A DNA stretch of 38,926 nucleotides from Anaerovorax odorimutans (GTDB taxonomy: Bacteria; Bacillota; Clostridia; Peptostreptococcales; JAAYPU01): assembly GCA_016841185.1 (NCBI GenBank), contig JAENZQ010000015.1, forward strand, positions 39,397 through 78,322, in the 5' to 3' direction. The notes under the pieces were generated by a model. That model did not search any database. It had not been told where the DNA came from and saw only the letters and a program-made list of their open reading frames with translations. Both the position numbers and the translations under genes were made by a program. This document shows, one piece after another, positions 1 through 7,244 of the stretch (the stretch's first letter is position 1; every line of letters starts with the position of its first letter).

Positions 1-60
1 TGTAAGTGTAAGTGTAAGTGTAAGTGTAAGTGTAAGTGTAAGTGTAAGTGTAAGTGTAAG
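1..60. repeat. Hexamer tandem repeat (TGTAAG)10
   Basis: Ten perfect copies of TGTAAG run from the window edge, so the array may be longer than what is seen. It leads into a TGTAGG-type hairpin at about 74-100. The same GTGTAAG/GTGTGAG text sits next to the hairpin repeats at 12811-12890 and 28134-28207, so the array looks like an expanded part of that repeat family. No coding function is apparent. Confidence 0.95.
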
Positions 61-73
61 TTTGAGTATGATT

Positions 74-100
74 TGTAGGAACAGCCCTTGCGGCTGCGGA
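74..100 (+). repeat. TGTAGG-hairpin repeat, copy 1
   Basis: TGTAGGAACAG is followed by a short inverted repeat, CAGCC-CTTGC-GGCTG. The layout matches the hairpin at 28033-28058 read on the minus strand (TGTAGGGACAG, then arms around CTTGT) although the arm bases differ. This points to one dispersed family with compensated arms. The match is by eye. Confidence 0.5.
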
Positions 101-101
101 T

Positions 102-129
102 TTTGCAGTGTTCACTGCAAATTTTTTTT
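102..129 (+). terminator. Rho-independent terminator
   Basis: The arms TTTGCAGT and ACTGCAAA enclose the loop GTTC and are followed directly by eight T. It would end transcription entering from upstream of the window, before the sugar cluster. Confidence 0.7.
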
Positions 130-134
130 ATGGC

Positions 135-160
135 AGAAATTATGATTAATCATAATTTCT
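135..160. repeat. Perfect 26-bp palindrome
   Basis: Two 13-bp arms (AGAAATTATGATT and its complement) meet with no spacer, just after the terminator and about 125 bp before rfbF. It could be an operator for a dimeric regulator or a cruciform; the sequence does not decide which. Confidence 0.6.
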
Positions 161-285
161 ACCCATCATTGTCATTATTCATTTTAATTTGTTAACTTCG
201 AAAGAGCTTTCTTTGTCACATCCTAAAATTTTATGGAATAGAATGGTAAGGAAAAAGAATATGCATATACAAAGGAAGTGTAATT

Positions 286-1068
286 TTGGACGTTATAATT
301 TTGTGTGGCGGAAAAGGACTGCGGATGAGCCAAATTACTTCAACCATTCCAAAACCATTAGCGATTGTAAAAGGGCGTCCTATCATCTGGCATATTATGA
401 AGCATTATAGTAGTTATGGTTATAATGATTTCATATTACCTTTGGGTTATAAAGGAGAGATTATAAAAAAGTATTTTAGTGATAGGAATGTATTTGCTGC
501 TTCATTTGATAATGTCGGCGAGCATTATGAAACTGAAAAAGGCAGAGAAAGAAAAAGGTATAATGACCAATGGAATATCACCTTTGTAGATACAGGTGAA
601 GAGACCATGACCGGTGCAAGGGTAAAAATGATGGAAGAATATATTAAGGGCGAACAATTTTTACTCACTTATGGAGACGGGTTAGCAGATGTTAATATAA
701 AAGATTTAGTTGATTATCATGAAGCCATGGGGAAAATGGTTACGGTGACGGGTGTGGATTATAAAAGCAATTATGGCATCCTGAAAGTAAAAAATGGTGT
801 CGCCGTTTCATTTGAAGAAAAGCCTAAACTAAATCATATCATTAATGGAGGTTTTTTTGTATGTAACAGAGAAGCATTCTCATATTTAACAAAAGATACG
901 GGATGTATCCTTGAAAATACTTTGTTGGTGGAAATGGCCAACAAAGGCGAACTTGCTGTATATAAGCATAATGGATATTGGATTGGAATTGACACATGTA
1001 AGGATCTTGAAGAGGCAAATATGCTGCTGCAAAATATGGAAAACAAGCCGGATGAGACTGCTATTTGA
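286..1068 (+). CDS. rfbF: Glucose-1-phosphate cytidylyltransferase
   Basis: This enzyme makes CDP-glucose from CTP and glucose-1-phosphate, the first step towards CDP-6-deoxysugars for surface polysaccharide. The 260 residues match the family length. The N-terminus VIILCGGKGLRM is the nucleotidyltransferase loop, followed by IPKPLAIVKGRPIIWHIMK. YGDGLADV and the C-terminal GYWIGIDTCKDLEEAN fit the cytidylyltransferase subgroup. The start is TTG at 286, supported by AGGAAG at 274-279 and by the beta-strand that begins right after it; no ATG fits. It is separated from the next gene by a hairpin but belongs to the same CDP-glucose pathway as rfbG at 4465. Confidence 0.9.
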   Translation: MDVIILCGGKGLRMSQITSTIPKPLAIVKGRPIIWHIMKHYSSYGYNDFILPLGYKGEIIKKYFSDRNVFAASFDNVGEHYETEKGRERKRYNDQWNITFVDTGEETMTGARVKMMEEYIKGEQFLLTYGDGLADVNIKDLVDYHEAMGKMVTVTGVDYKSNYGILKVKNGVAVSFEEKPKLNHIINGGFFVCNREAFSYLTKDTGCILENTLLVEMANKGELAVYKHNGYWIGIDTCKDLEEANMLLQNMENKPDETAI

Positions 1069-1106
1069 TATGTGATGATTCATCCGTATTGTAGAATTGA
1101 TATAAT

Positions 1107-1135
1107 GGCTTGGCTTTTAAGCCGAGCCTGTTTTA
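1107..1135 (+). terminator. Hairpin between rfbF and the glycosyltransferase gene
   Basis: GGCTTGGCT and AGCCGAGCC (one G-T pair) enclose TTTA and are followed by TGTTTTAAC. The T run is short, so this may be a partial terminator that lowers expression of the genes after rfbF. A TATAAT at 1101-1106 sits directly before it. Confidence 0.5.
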
Positions 1136-1179
1136 ACATATAACGATATTTAAATCTGTAAAAAAAGGAGCGGATGTCC

Positions 1180-3492
1180 ATGTTTAAACATTATGCCATA
1201 AAGATAAAAGAGAAAATGTCGGTATTAATAAAGAAGATGAGAGAACGCCTGATCCAATATAAGCAGCAGACTTTACGATACATAAAAAAAATTGTCGTTG
1301 CTCTCTATGCGTTTATTCAGAAGTACTATGAAAAGATAAAAAACATATTCAGCAGTGGTTTCGACATAAAATGGGATAAAAGAAAGAAAAACAAATTGAG
1401 AGGGAGCGCTAATGAATCTAAAGATATTTCCGGAGTCATGGATGATTTGATTCAGGAAGTAACCATTAGCGAAAAGGTGATAGGCGATAAGCTGATGGTT
1501 CAAAAGATCATTATGGAAAATAATGATCTTCAGGAGATCGTAAAACAAATGCAATATGAAAAGAGACAATATTTTTGCACCATCGTGGGAACCAAGTATT
1601 TAATAAAAGTGCTGACGCTTTACCATTCACTTGAAAGATGCTCTGCTGATTTTAATTTGTTTATTTGTTGTATTGATGATTTTATATATCATGTATTAAA
1701 TAATATGAAATTGAAGAATGGTATTTTAATTGATGCCAGAAGCTTTGAAACAGAAGAACTAAAAAAAGCAAAAAATTCCAGAACAGTCAGCGAGTATTGC
1801 TGGACATTAAAGTCTTGGCTGGTTTCATATCTTCTTGATCATTATAAAATTGATTCGATTATATATTGCGATTCGGACATATATTTTTTTTCTGATACAA
1901 AAAGGATCTATAAGGATTGGGGAGATGCCTCACTTTATCTTTGCCCCCAAAGGGATTTGGATTGGGTGGAAAGAAAATATGGGACTTATCAGGCTGGGTT
2001 GATCGGGTTTAAAAATAATTCAACAGGAAAAAAGGCGGCAGCCTGGTGGAAAGGAAAATGCTTGGAGTGGTGCTATTCCAGGGATAACGATGAAAAAGGC
2101 AGATGGGGAGATCAAAAATACCTGGATCAGATGCCACGATTGTTTGCAGATGCCAAAATCTCCGGGCATTTGGGCATCAATGCAGCACCATGGAATACTG
2201 TTTACAATAATAACTATAAAATATCAAAAAAAGAAAAGGATGTATTTATTCAAGAATATCCTTTAGTGGCTTATCACTTTTCATGTATCGATATCTTCGA
2301 TAAAGATTATTTTGACTTATGGAATCTTGGCACCATTGAGGTTCCGAATGTTATAAAGAACAAGATTTATCTGCCTTATCTGGTAGAGCTGCGAAAATCC
2401 ATTGAAATAGTTGAAAAGGCTATTGGCAAAAAAATAAAAATGTGTTTCAGCGATAAGGAAATGAATAAGGCTAAAACTTTTTTGAAATACAGTGACTTTG
2501 ATTTAAAAGTATCCAGATGGGATCATATGTATTATTTCTGCTCAATTGCTACTGAAAAATATGTATTCAAAATTATTGCACTCCATCATTCATTAATTTC
2601 TAAATTGGAAAACTTCCATTTATGGATCTGCTGTGTCGATAAACATGGATATATGATCCTTGAAAAATTGAAACTGTCTAATGTATCACTTATTCCATTA
2701 GAGGTATTTGAAAACAAAGAGGTAAGAAAAATTAAAGAAACAAGGCAGCTGCATGAATTTTGCTGGTCCCTTAAACCGATTTTTTGTTCCTATTTGCTCA
2801 ATCATTACAATATTGAAAAGCTGCTGTATTGTGATGCGGATTTATATTTCTTTGCACACCCTGAGAAGATTTTTGAAGAATGGAAAGGGCATGCTACTTT
2901 TTTAACCAGACAGAATGCACCTGCAGAGATGGAGCAGCTTAATGGTAAATATCAGGCAGGGTTAATCGGTTTCAGTAAAAACCAATATTCATTAAGGGTT
3001 CTAAGCTGGTGGGAGGAACAGTGCCTGAATTGGTGTTATGACAAGCCGGAGCCTGAACTGAAAAGATGGGGTGATCAGAAATACCTGGATCAAGTGCCGT
3101 TATTATTCACTTTTATTAAAATCAATAATCATAAGGGTATTAATACAGCTCCATGGAATCTTATACTAAATACAAAAAATTTAAATGAGATTAAAGTATC
3201 GGAGAATAAAGTACTTGTTAACAAGGATACTCTTATTGCATATCATTTTGGAAGCCTTCTTATTTACAATGATAAAGAATTTGATCTATGGAAATGGGAA
3301 CATCTTAATATTGATTACAGAATAATGGATCATATTTATCTGCCTTATTTAAAAGAATTGCAAAAAGCGGTTTACATCGTAAAAAAACTAAATTTGGATG
3401 TCCAAAGGCTTTACAATAATGAATATCCGATAAAGGACAGTAAAAATTATATATGTTTAAATGGTGCGGATCATGAAGAGAAGGTGAAGTAA
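1180..3492 (+). CDS. Glycosyltransferase with two tandem GT-A domains
   Basis: The 770-residue protein has a basic, helix-rich N-terminal region (about 1-125) and then two copies of one domain. Repeat 1 starts at YFCTIVGTKY (about 131) and repeat 2 at YFCSIATEKY (about 452), exactly 321 residues apart. Each copy keeps a DxD metal/nucleotide-sugar motif (YCDSDIYFF, D231/D233; YCDADLYFF, D552/D554), then YQAGLIGF, RWGDQKYLDQ, GIN-APWN and AYHF. Both domains therefore look catalytically complete. AAGGAG at 1165-1170 is too close to the ATG at 1174 and well placed for the ATG at 1180, so I use 1180. The stop is 2 bp before the next gene. Likely role: adding sugars to a surface glycan. Donor and acceptor are unknown. 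Confidence 0.75.
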   Translation: MFKHYAIKIKEKMSVLIKKMRERLIQYKQQTLRYIKKIVVALYAFIQKYYEKIKNIFSSGFDIKWDKRKKNKLRGSANESKDISGVMDDLIQEVTISEKVIGDKLMVQKIIMENNDLQEIVKQMQYEKRQYFCTIVGTKYLIKVLTLYHSLERCSADFNLFICCIDDFIYHVLNNMKLKNGILIDARSFETEELKKAKNSRTVSEYCWTLKSWLVSYLLDHYKIDSIIYCDSDIYFFSDTKRIYKDWGDASLYLCPQRDLDWVERKYGTYQAGLIGFKNNSTGKKAAAWWKGKCLEWCYSRDNDEKGRWGDQKYLDQMPRLFADAKISGHLGINAAPWNTVYNNNYKISKKEKDVFIQEYPLVAYHFSCIDIFDKDYFDLWNLGTIEVPNVIKNKIYLPYLVELRKSIEIVEKAIGKKIKMCFSDKEMNKAKTFLKYSDFDLKVSRWDHMYYFCSIATEKYVFKIIALHHSLISKLENFHLWICCVDKHGYMILEKLKLSNVSLIPLEVFENKEVRKIKETRQLHEFCWSLKPIFCSYLLNHYNIEKLLYCDADLYFFAHPEKIFEEWKGHATFLTRQNAPAEMEQLNGKYQAGLIGFSKNQYSLRVLSWWEEQCLNWCYDKPEPELKRWGDQKYLDQVPLLFTFIKINNHKGINTAPWNLILNTKNLNEIKVSENKVLVNKDTLIAYHFGSLLIYNDKEFDLWKWEHLNIDYRIMDHIYLPYLKELQKAVYIVKKLNLDVQRLYNNEYPIKDSKNYICLNGADHEEKVK

Positions 3493-3494
3493 TA

Positions 3495-4439
3495 ATGCTT
3501 GAGGGAAAGCATATATTAGTAACCGGAGGAGGGGGGTTCATAGGCTCACATCTTGTAAAAAAGCTTATTGAGCTGAATGCAGATGTCAGTATAATATCCA
3601 GACATACCAAAAGCCTGTGGAGAATAAAAAGAGTTCTGCCTGCGATATATGTTCATGAGGCAGATATACAAGAGAGAGAAAGAGTCGATTATCTGATGTC
3701 TGTTATAAAACCTGAATACATTTTTCACCTATCGGCTTATGGTGTAAGCTCGGAAGACAGAGATATATATAAGGCTATTGATACAAATGTATATGGGACG
3801 ATCCATGTTCTGAATGCGGGAATTAAATACGGGTGCAGGAAGTTTATCAATATAGGAACCTGTGCGGAATATGGGAATAAAAAAGGTTTCATTACTGAGG
3901 ATCTTTGCCTGAATCCTGTAGATATTTATGGAAGCACAAAAGCAGCAGCAACGGTAATAGCACATCAGATTGCAGGGGAAAGTCATACAGATATTGTTAC
4001 TTTAAGGCTTTTCGGTGTTTTTGGAGAATATGAACCGCGTCATAAAATATTCTGCCATACCATACTGACGCTATTGGAAGAAAAAGATCTGGAATTGACC
4101 GCCTGTTCGCAGATTAGGGATTATTGTTATGTGAAGGATGTTATAGAAGCAATAATACTGGCTGCTGAAAATGAAAAGGCTGTAAATGAAGTGTTCAATG
4201 TGGGAAGCGGAAAGGCATATTCTCTTAGATACTATATTGAACTGATCCACAGTCTCATGAAGAGCAAAAGAAAATTATTATTTGGCGCTTTGGAAAATCG
4301 CCGCTTTGAGTTATGGCATCCGATTCCTGATATTCACAGAATAAAAGAGGTTTTGGGATGGCAGCCGAAGGAATGTCTGGAGGAGAGTATCCTTAAAACC
4401 ATATCATGGTATCAAAATAATCAAAACTACCTAAATTAA
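3495..4439 (+). CDS. NAD(P)-dependent SDR sugar-nucleotide epimerase/dehydratase/reductase
   Basis: This is an extended short-chain dehydrogenase of 314 residues. GGGGFIGSHL near residue 12 is the dinucleotide-binding loop, and Y145-GST-K149 is the catalytic YxxxK pair. RDYCYVKDVIEAIILA and VFNVGSGKAYSL are typical of sugar-nucleotide epimerases. It lies between the glycosyltransferase gene (2-bp gap) and rfbG, so a likely substrate is the CDP-4-keto-6-deoxyglucose made by RfbG, reduced or epimerised to a CDP-deoxysugar. That role is inferred from position; the exact reaction cannot be read from the sequence. An AGAAGGTGAAG SD precedes the ATG. Confidence 0.8.
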   Translation: MLEGKHILVTGGGGFIGSHLVKKLIELNADVSIISRHTKSLWRIKRVLPAIYVHEADIQERERVDYLMSVIKPEYIFHLSAYGVSSEDRDIYKAIDTNVYGTIHVLNAGIKYGCRKFINIGTCAEYGNKKGFITEDLCLNPVDIYGSTKAAATVIAHQIAGESHTDIVTLRLFGVFGEYEPRHKIFCHTILTLLEEKDLELTACSQIRDYCYVKDVIEAIILAAENEKAVNEVFNVGSGKAYSLRYYIELIHSLMKSKRKLLFGALENRRFELWHPIPDIHRIKEVLGWQPKECLEESILKTISWYQNNQNYLN

Positions 4440-4464
4440 TACTAAGTCTAAAAGGGGAGATTAG

Positions 4465-5574
4465 ATGAGAAAACTACTTAACGGGTTTTACAAGGGTAAA
4501 AATGTATTGATTACCGGACATACCGGTTTTAAAGGGAGTTGGCTTTCCATTTGGCTTCATGAATTAGGAGCCAATGTCATTGGCTATGCATTGGCTCCTT
4601 TGCATAAAAATGATATTTATAACTTATCTGACATGGATAAAAAAGTAACCAGTATTAATGGAGATGTCCGGTCTGTTTCGCATTTAAAGGAAGTATTCAA
4701 TAAATATAAACCGGAAATAGTTTTTCACCTTGCGGCACAGCCAATCGTTTTACAATCCTATGATCAACCTTACTACACTTATGAAGTGAATGTTATGGGG
4801 ACTATGAATGTATTGGAAAGGATTAAAGAAACGCCTGAAACAAAGTCGGCGATTATCATAACCAGTGACAAATGTTATAAAAATAAAGAATGGATTTATG
4901 GATACAGGGAAAATGATGAAATGGGTGGGGATGATTTGTATAGTTCAAGCAAAGGATGTGCAGAGTTATTGGTTGCCTCATACAGAGATTCGTTTTTTAG
5001 TAAAGTAAAAGACCATAATCATCGAAAAGTATTGGCCTCAGTAAGAGCCGGAAATGTAATAGGCGGAGGAGACTGGTCTCCTGACAGGATTGTACCGGAC
5101 TGTATCCGTGCTTTAGAAGAGGGAACAGCAGTCACGATACGTAATCCCAATGCCATAAGGCCATGGCAGCATGTATTAGAGCCGCTATACGGCTATTTAC
5201 TGTTGGCTTCAAAATGCTTTGAGGAAAATGCAGAAATATATTCCGATGCATGGAATTTTGGTCCGGATTTCGGTAGTGTGTTAACTGTAGAGGCTTTAGT
5301 AGAAAGGATCATCAATATATGGAATAATAAATATGTTATTATCAATAAGAATAACAAGAATAAAAAATACAGTAATGGCAGCAATGAGAACTACTTTTTA
5401 AATATTGATTCTACAAAATCAAAATACTATTTGAAGTGGCAGCCCGTATGGGATATTGACAGGACTATTGATAAAACCATAGAATGGTATAAGCAATATA
5501 AAAATACCGATGCTTATGGATTATGTGCCGGCCAGATTAAAGCATATTGTAAGGACATGGTGAAAAGATTATAA
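4465..5574 (+). CDS. rfbG: CDP-glucose 4,6-dehydratase
   Basis: It converts CDP-glucose to CDP-4-keto-6-deoxyglucose using bound NAD. The 369 residues match the family. The N-terminus has VLITGHTGFKGSWLS, the modified glycine loop typical of this dehydratase. The active-site pair is Y159-SSS-K163, preceded by TSDKCYKN, and RAGNVIGGGDW and RPWQHVLEPLYGYL are further family marks. It is 25 bp downstream of the SDR gene with AAGGGGAG before the ATG. With RfbF it forms a complete two-step pathway. No rfbH (CDP-4-keto-6-deoxyglucose 3-dehydrase) is in view, so the final sugar may keep its 3-hydroxyl or the rest may lie elsewhere. Confidence 0.92.
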   Translation: MRKLLNGFYKGKNVLITGHTGFKGSWLSIWLHELGANVIGYALAPLHKNDIYNLSDMDKKVTSINGDVRSVSHLKEVFNKYKPEIVFHLAAQPIVLQSYDQPYYTYEVNVMGTMNVLERIKETPETKSAIIITSDKCYKNKEWIYGYRENDEMGGDDLYSSSKGCAELLVASYRDSFFSKVKDHNHRKVLASVRAGNVIGGGDWSPDRIVPDCIRALEEGTAVTIRNPNAIRPWQHVLEPLYGYLLLASKCFEENAEIYSDAWNFGPDFGSVLTVEALVERIINIWNNKYVIINKNNKNKKYSNGSNENYFLNIDSTKSKYYLKWQPVWDIDRTIDKTIEWYKQYKNTDAYGLCAGQIKAYCKDMVKRL

Positions 5575-5580
5575 TAACTA

Positions 5581-5636
5581 AGAGAAAAGAGAAAAGAGAA
5601 AAGAGAAAAGAGAAAAGAGAAAAGAGAAAAGAGAAG
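5581..5636. repeat. Heptamer tandem repeat (AGAGAAA)7 at a ribosome binding site
   Basis: Seven perfect AGAGAAA units and a variant eighth (AGAGAAG) fill the gap between rfbG and the phosphoesterase gene and abut its ATG at 5637. The all-purine tract also serves as the SD region, since no other SD is present. Copy-number change by strand slippage would alter the leader without shifting the reading frame. Confidence 0.95.
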
Positions 5637-6497
5637 ATGAAATATAAAATCATATTGGGCATTATAATTGTATTGCTGATTATTGCAGGTATTTATATTG
5701 GAAGTAATCGAATCCAGACAACAGAAATACAAATATCTTTAGATAATCTGCCTGACTCGGTTTCACCTTTAAAAATAATACATATAAGTGATTTACATGG
5801 AAAAGATTTCGGAGATAAGATTATAAAAAGTGTTATCAGCCATAATCCGGACATGGTGATTTTCAGCGGAGACATGATCAATTCCCATGATGATGACGGA
5901 GAGGCTGTGATTGCTTTGCTTCATGGACTGAATAATCGGTACCCGGTATATTATGCTTACGGTAATCACGATCTGTTTTGCAGATTATATAACCCTGATG
6001 TTTTTAATACTTATAAGAAAAAGATCGAAAAAGCGGGATGTATTATTTTAGATGATAAAATGTCAATATATAACAAGAATGGAGAATCTATTACGGTTTA
6101 CGGGCTAAGCTCCATACCTTATAGGAAGAGCGTTCATGAAACACCTGTGGACAAGAACTCTTTTAGTGTATCATATATTGAAGGAAAGATAGGACAATCT
6201 TCAGATACACAAATAAACATGCTTATTGCACATGATCCTACATATTTTGATTTATATGCCCAATGGGGTGCGGATATGGTGTTCTCAGGTCATATGCATG
6301 GAGGTGCTGTCAGATTGCCGTTTATCGGTGGAATTTTTTCGCCTAATTTGGAACTACTGCCTCAATATGATGCGGGGCTATTTAAAAAAGGCAAAACATT
6401 CATGTATGTCAGCAGGGGTCTCGGGACTTCTGTAGAACGCATTCGAATTTTCAACCGCCCTGAGCTTGCCGTTATCACTTTAAAAAGTTTTGATTAA
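5637..6497 (+). CDS. Membrane-anchored calcineurin-like metallophosphoesterase (YkuE/YkoQ type)
   Basis: A single N-terminal membrane segment (about residues 5-23) anchors a metallophosphoesterase domain. The metal ligands are all present: D52-x-H54 in ISDLHG, G78-D79 in FSGDM, G109-N110-H111-D112, H in LIAHDP, and GH219-x-H221-GG. Length (286) and layout match the Bacillus YkuE/YkoQ group, which acts on the outer face of the membrane. The substrate is not readable; some relatives act on lipid-linked or nucleotide sugars. It is 62 bp downstream of rfbG and probably shares its transcript. Translation appears to depend on the purine tandem repeat just before the ATG. Confidence 0.85.
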   Translation: MKYKIILGIIIVLLIIAGIYIGSNRIQTTEIQISLDNLPDSVSPLKIIHISDLHGKDFGDKIIKSVISHNPDMVIFSGDMINSHDDDGEAVIALLHGLNNRYPVYYAYGNHDLFCRLYNPDVFNTYKKKIEKAGCIILDDKMSIYNKNGESITVYGLSSIPYRKSVHETPVDKNSFSVSYIEGKIGQSSDTQINMLIAHDPTYFDLYAQWGADMVFSGHMHGGAVRLPFIGGIFSPNLELLPQYDAGLFKKGKTFMYVSRGLGTSVERIRIFNRPELAVITLKSFD

Positions 6498-6594
6498 CAA
6501 AGATTCAATATTCTTTTTATTAAGACTTGTACTTACATTTATAATTAAATATAGTTAAAAATGGAACACAAATATATGAAGTATATTTTTATCA

Positions 6595-6603
6595 TGATAT
6601 AAT
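6595..6603 (+). promoter_or_regulatory. Probable extended -10 promoter
   Basis: TGATATAAT holds a perfect TATAAT at 6598-6603 with an upstream TG, about 23 bp before the 6626 start. No good -35 is seen, as is usual for extended -10 promoters. Confidence 0.5.
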
Positions 6604-6625
6604 ACAATATAAGAAGGTGAAGGTC

Positions 6626-6862
6626 ATGAATAAACATATGTTTATTACCATTATTATTACAATTATCATTGGAATTATGTGTATGGTTTATGGATTGTCT
6701 CTGCTTATGGCAACTTCGGCTTTCAGCAATACATACGGTTTTGGTTTTGTGATCATTATTATTGCCGCTATGGCTGGCGTCATATATGCAATTATTCATA
6801 ATATGAAAGAAAGACTGAGAGAAATCAAGGAGGAAGAAAAGGATGATCTTAGTAAATACTGA
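6626..6862 (+). CDS. Small two-helix membrane protein, function unknown
   Basis: The protein has 78 residues with two hydrophobic helices (about 5-28 and 39-58) joined by a short loop, and a charged C-terminal tail rich in Lys and Glu (MKERLREIKEEEKDD). I do not recognise a family. The ATG at 6626 is chosen because AAGGTGA ends 5 nt before it; a GTG at 6617 lies inside that SD. Its 3' end overlaps the next gene by 20 bp, so the two are co-translated. Confidence 0.65.
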   Translation: MNKHMFITIIITIIIGIMCMVYGLSLLMATSAFSNTYGFGFVIIIIAAMAGVIYAIIHNMKERLREIKEEEKDDLSKY

Positions 6863-7157
6863 TTACATTGAGGGAAAAAAATTCGAAATGTTAGGCATTG
6901 TAAAAGGTGCTACCGTACGAGCAAAACATCTGGGAACAGATATCATGGGCGGATTGAAAAATCTTGTTGGAGGAGAAATAACCGGTTATATGGAAATGCT
7001 GACTGAGGCAAGAGCCATTGCCACGAAGCGGATGGTGGAAGAAGCAGAGGTGCTTGGAGCGGATGCGGTCATAAACGTGAGGTATATGACCAGTTCATTG
7101 ATGCAGGGAGCATCGGAGATCATGGCATATGGAACGGCTGTAAAATTTATAGAATAA
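6843..7157 (+). CDS. YbjQ/DUF74 family protein
   Basis: The 104-residue protein matches the heavy-metal-binding-domain family (YbjQ, DUF74). The N-terminus has ILVNTDYIEGKKFEMLGIVKG, the middle GEITGYMEMLTEARAIATKRM, and the end AEVLGADAVINVRY with AYGTAVKF. Family structures are pentamers of a small alpha/beta fold; the cellular role is unsettled despite the metal-binding name. AAGGAGG at 6827-6833 precedes the ATG. It overlaps the membrane protein gene upstream, and a terminator follows its stop. Confidence 0.85.
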   Translation: MILVNTDYIEGKKFEMLGIVKGATVRAKHLGTDIMGGLKNLVGGEITGYMEMLTEARAIATKRMVEEAEVLGADAVINVRYMTSSLMQGASEIMAYGTAVKFIE

Positions 7158-7164
7158 TAGAAGC

Positions 7165-7199
7165 AAAGCAAGCGTTCTGCTTGCTTTATTATTTTGTCT
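7165..7199 (+). terminator. Rho-independent terminator
   Basis: AAAGCAAGC (7165-7173) pairs with GCTTGCTTT (7179-7187) around a 5-nt loop, followed by a T-rich stretch. It lies between convergent genes and closes the DUF74 unit; the minus-strand kinase gene may also end here. Confidence 0.75.
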
Positions 7200-7244
7200 T
7201 TTTAAACTTTCCGCTCAACCCTCTGTCTCCTAATTTTCAAGACC

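Noticed and set aside
1-60. Repeat array considered as CRISPR
   Set aside because: The unit is 6 bp with no spacers; it is a simple tandem repeat.
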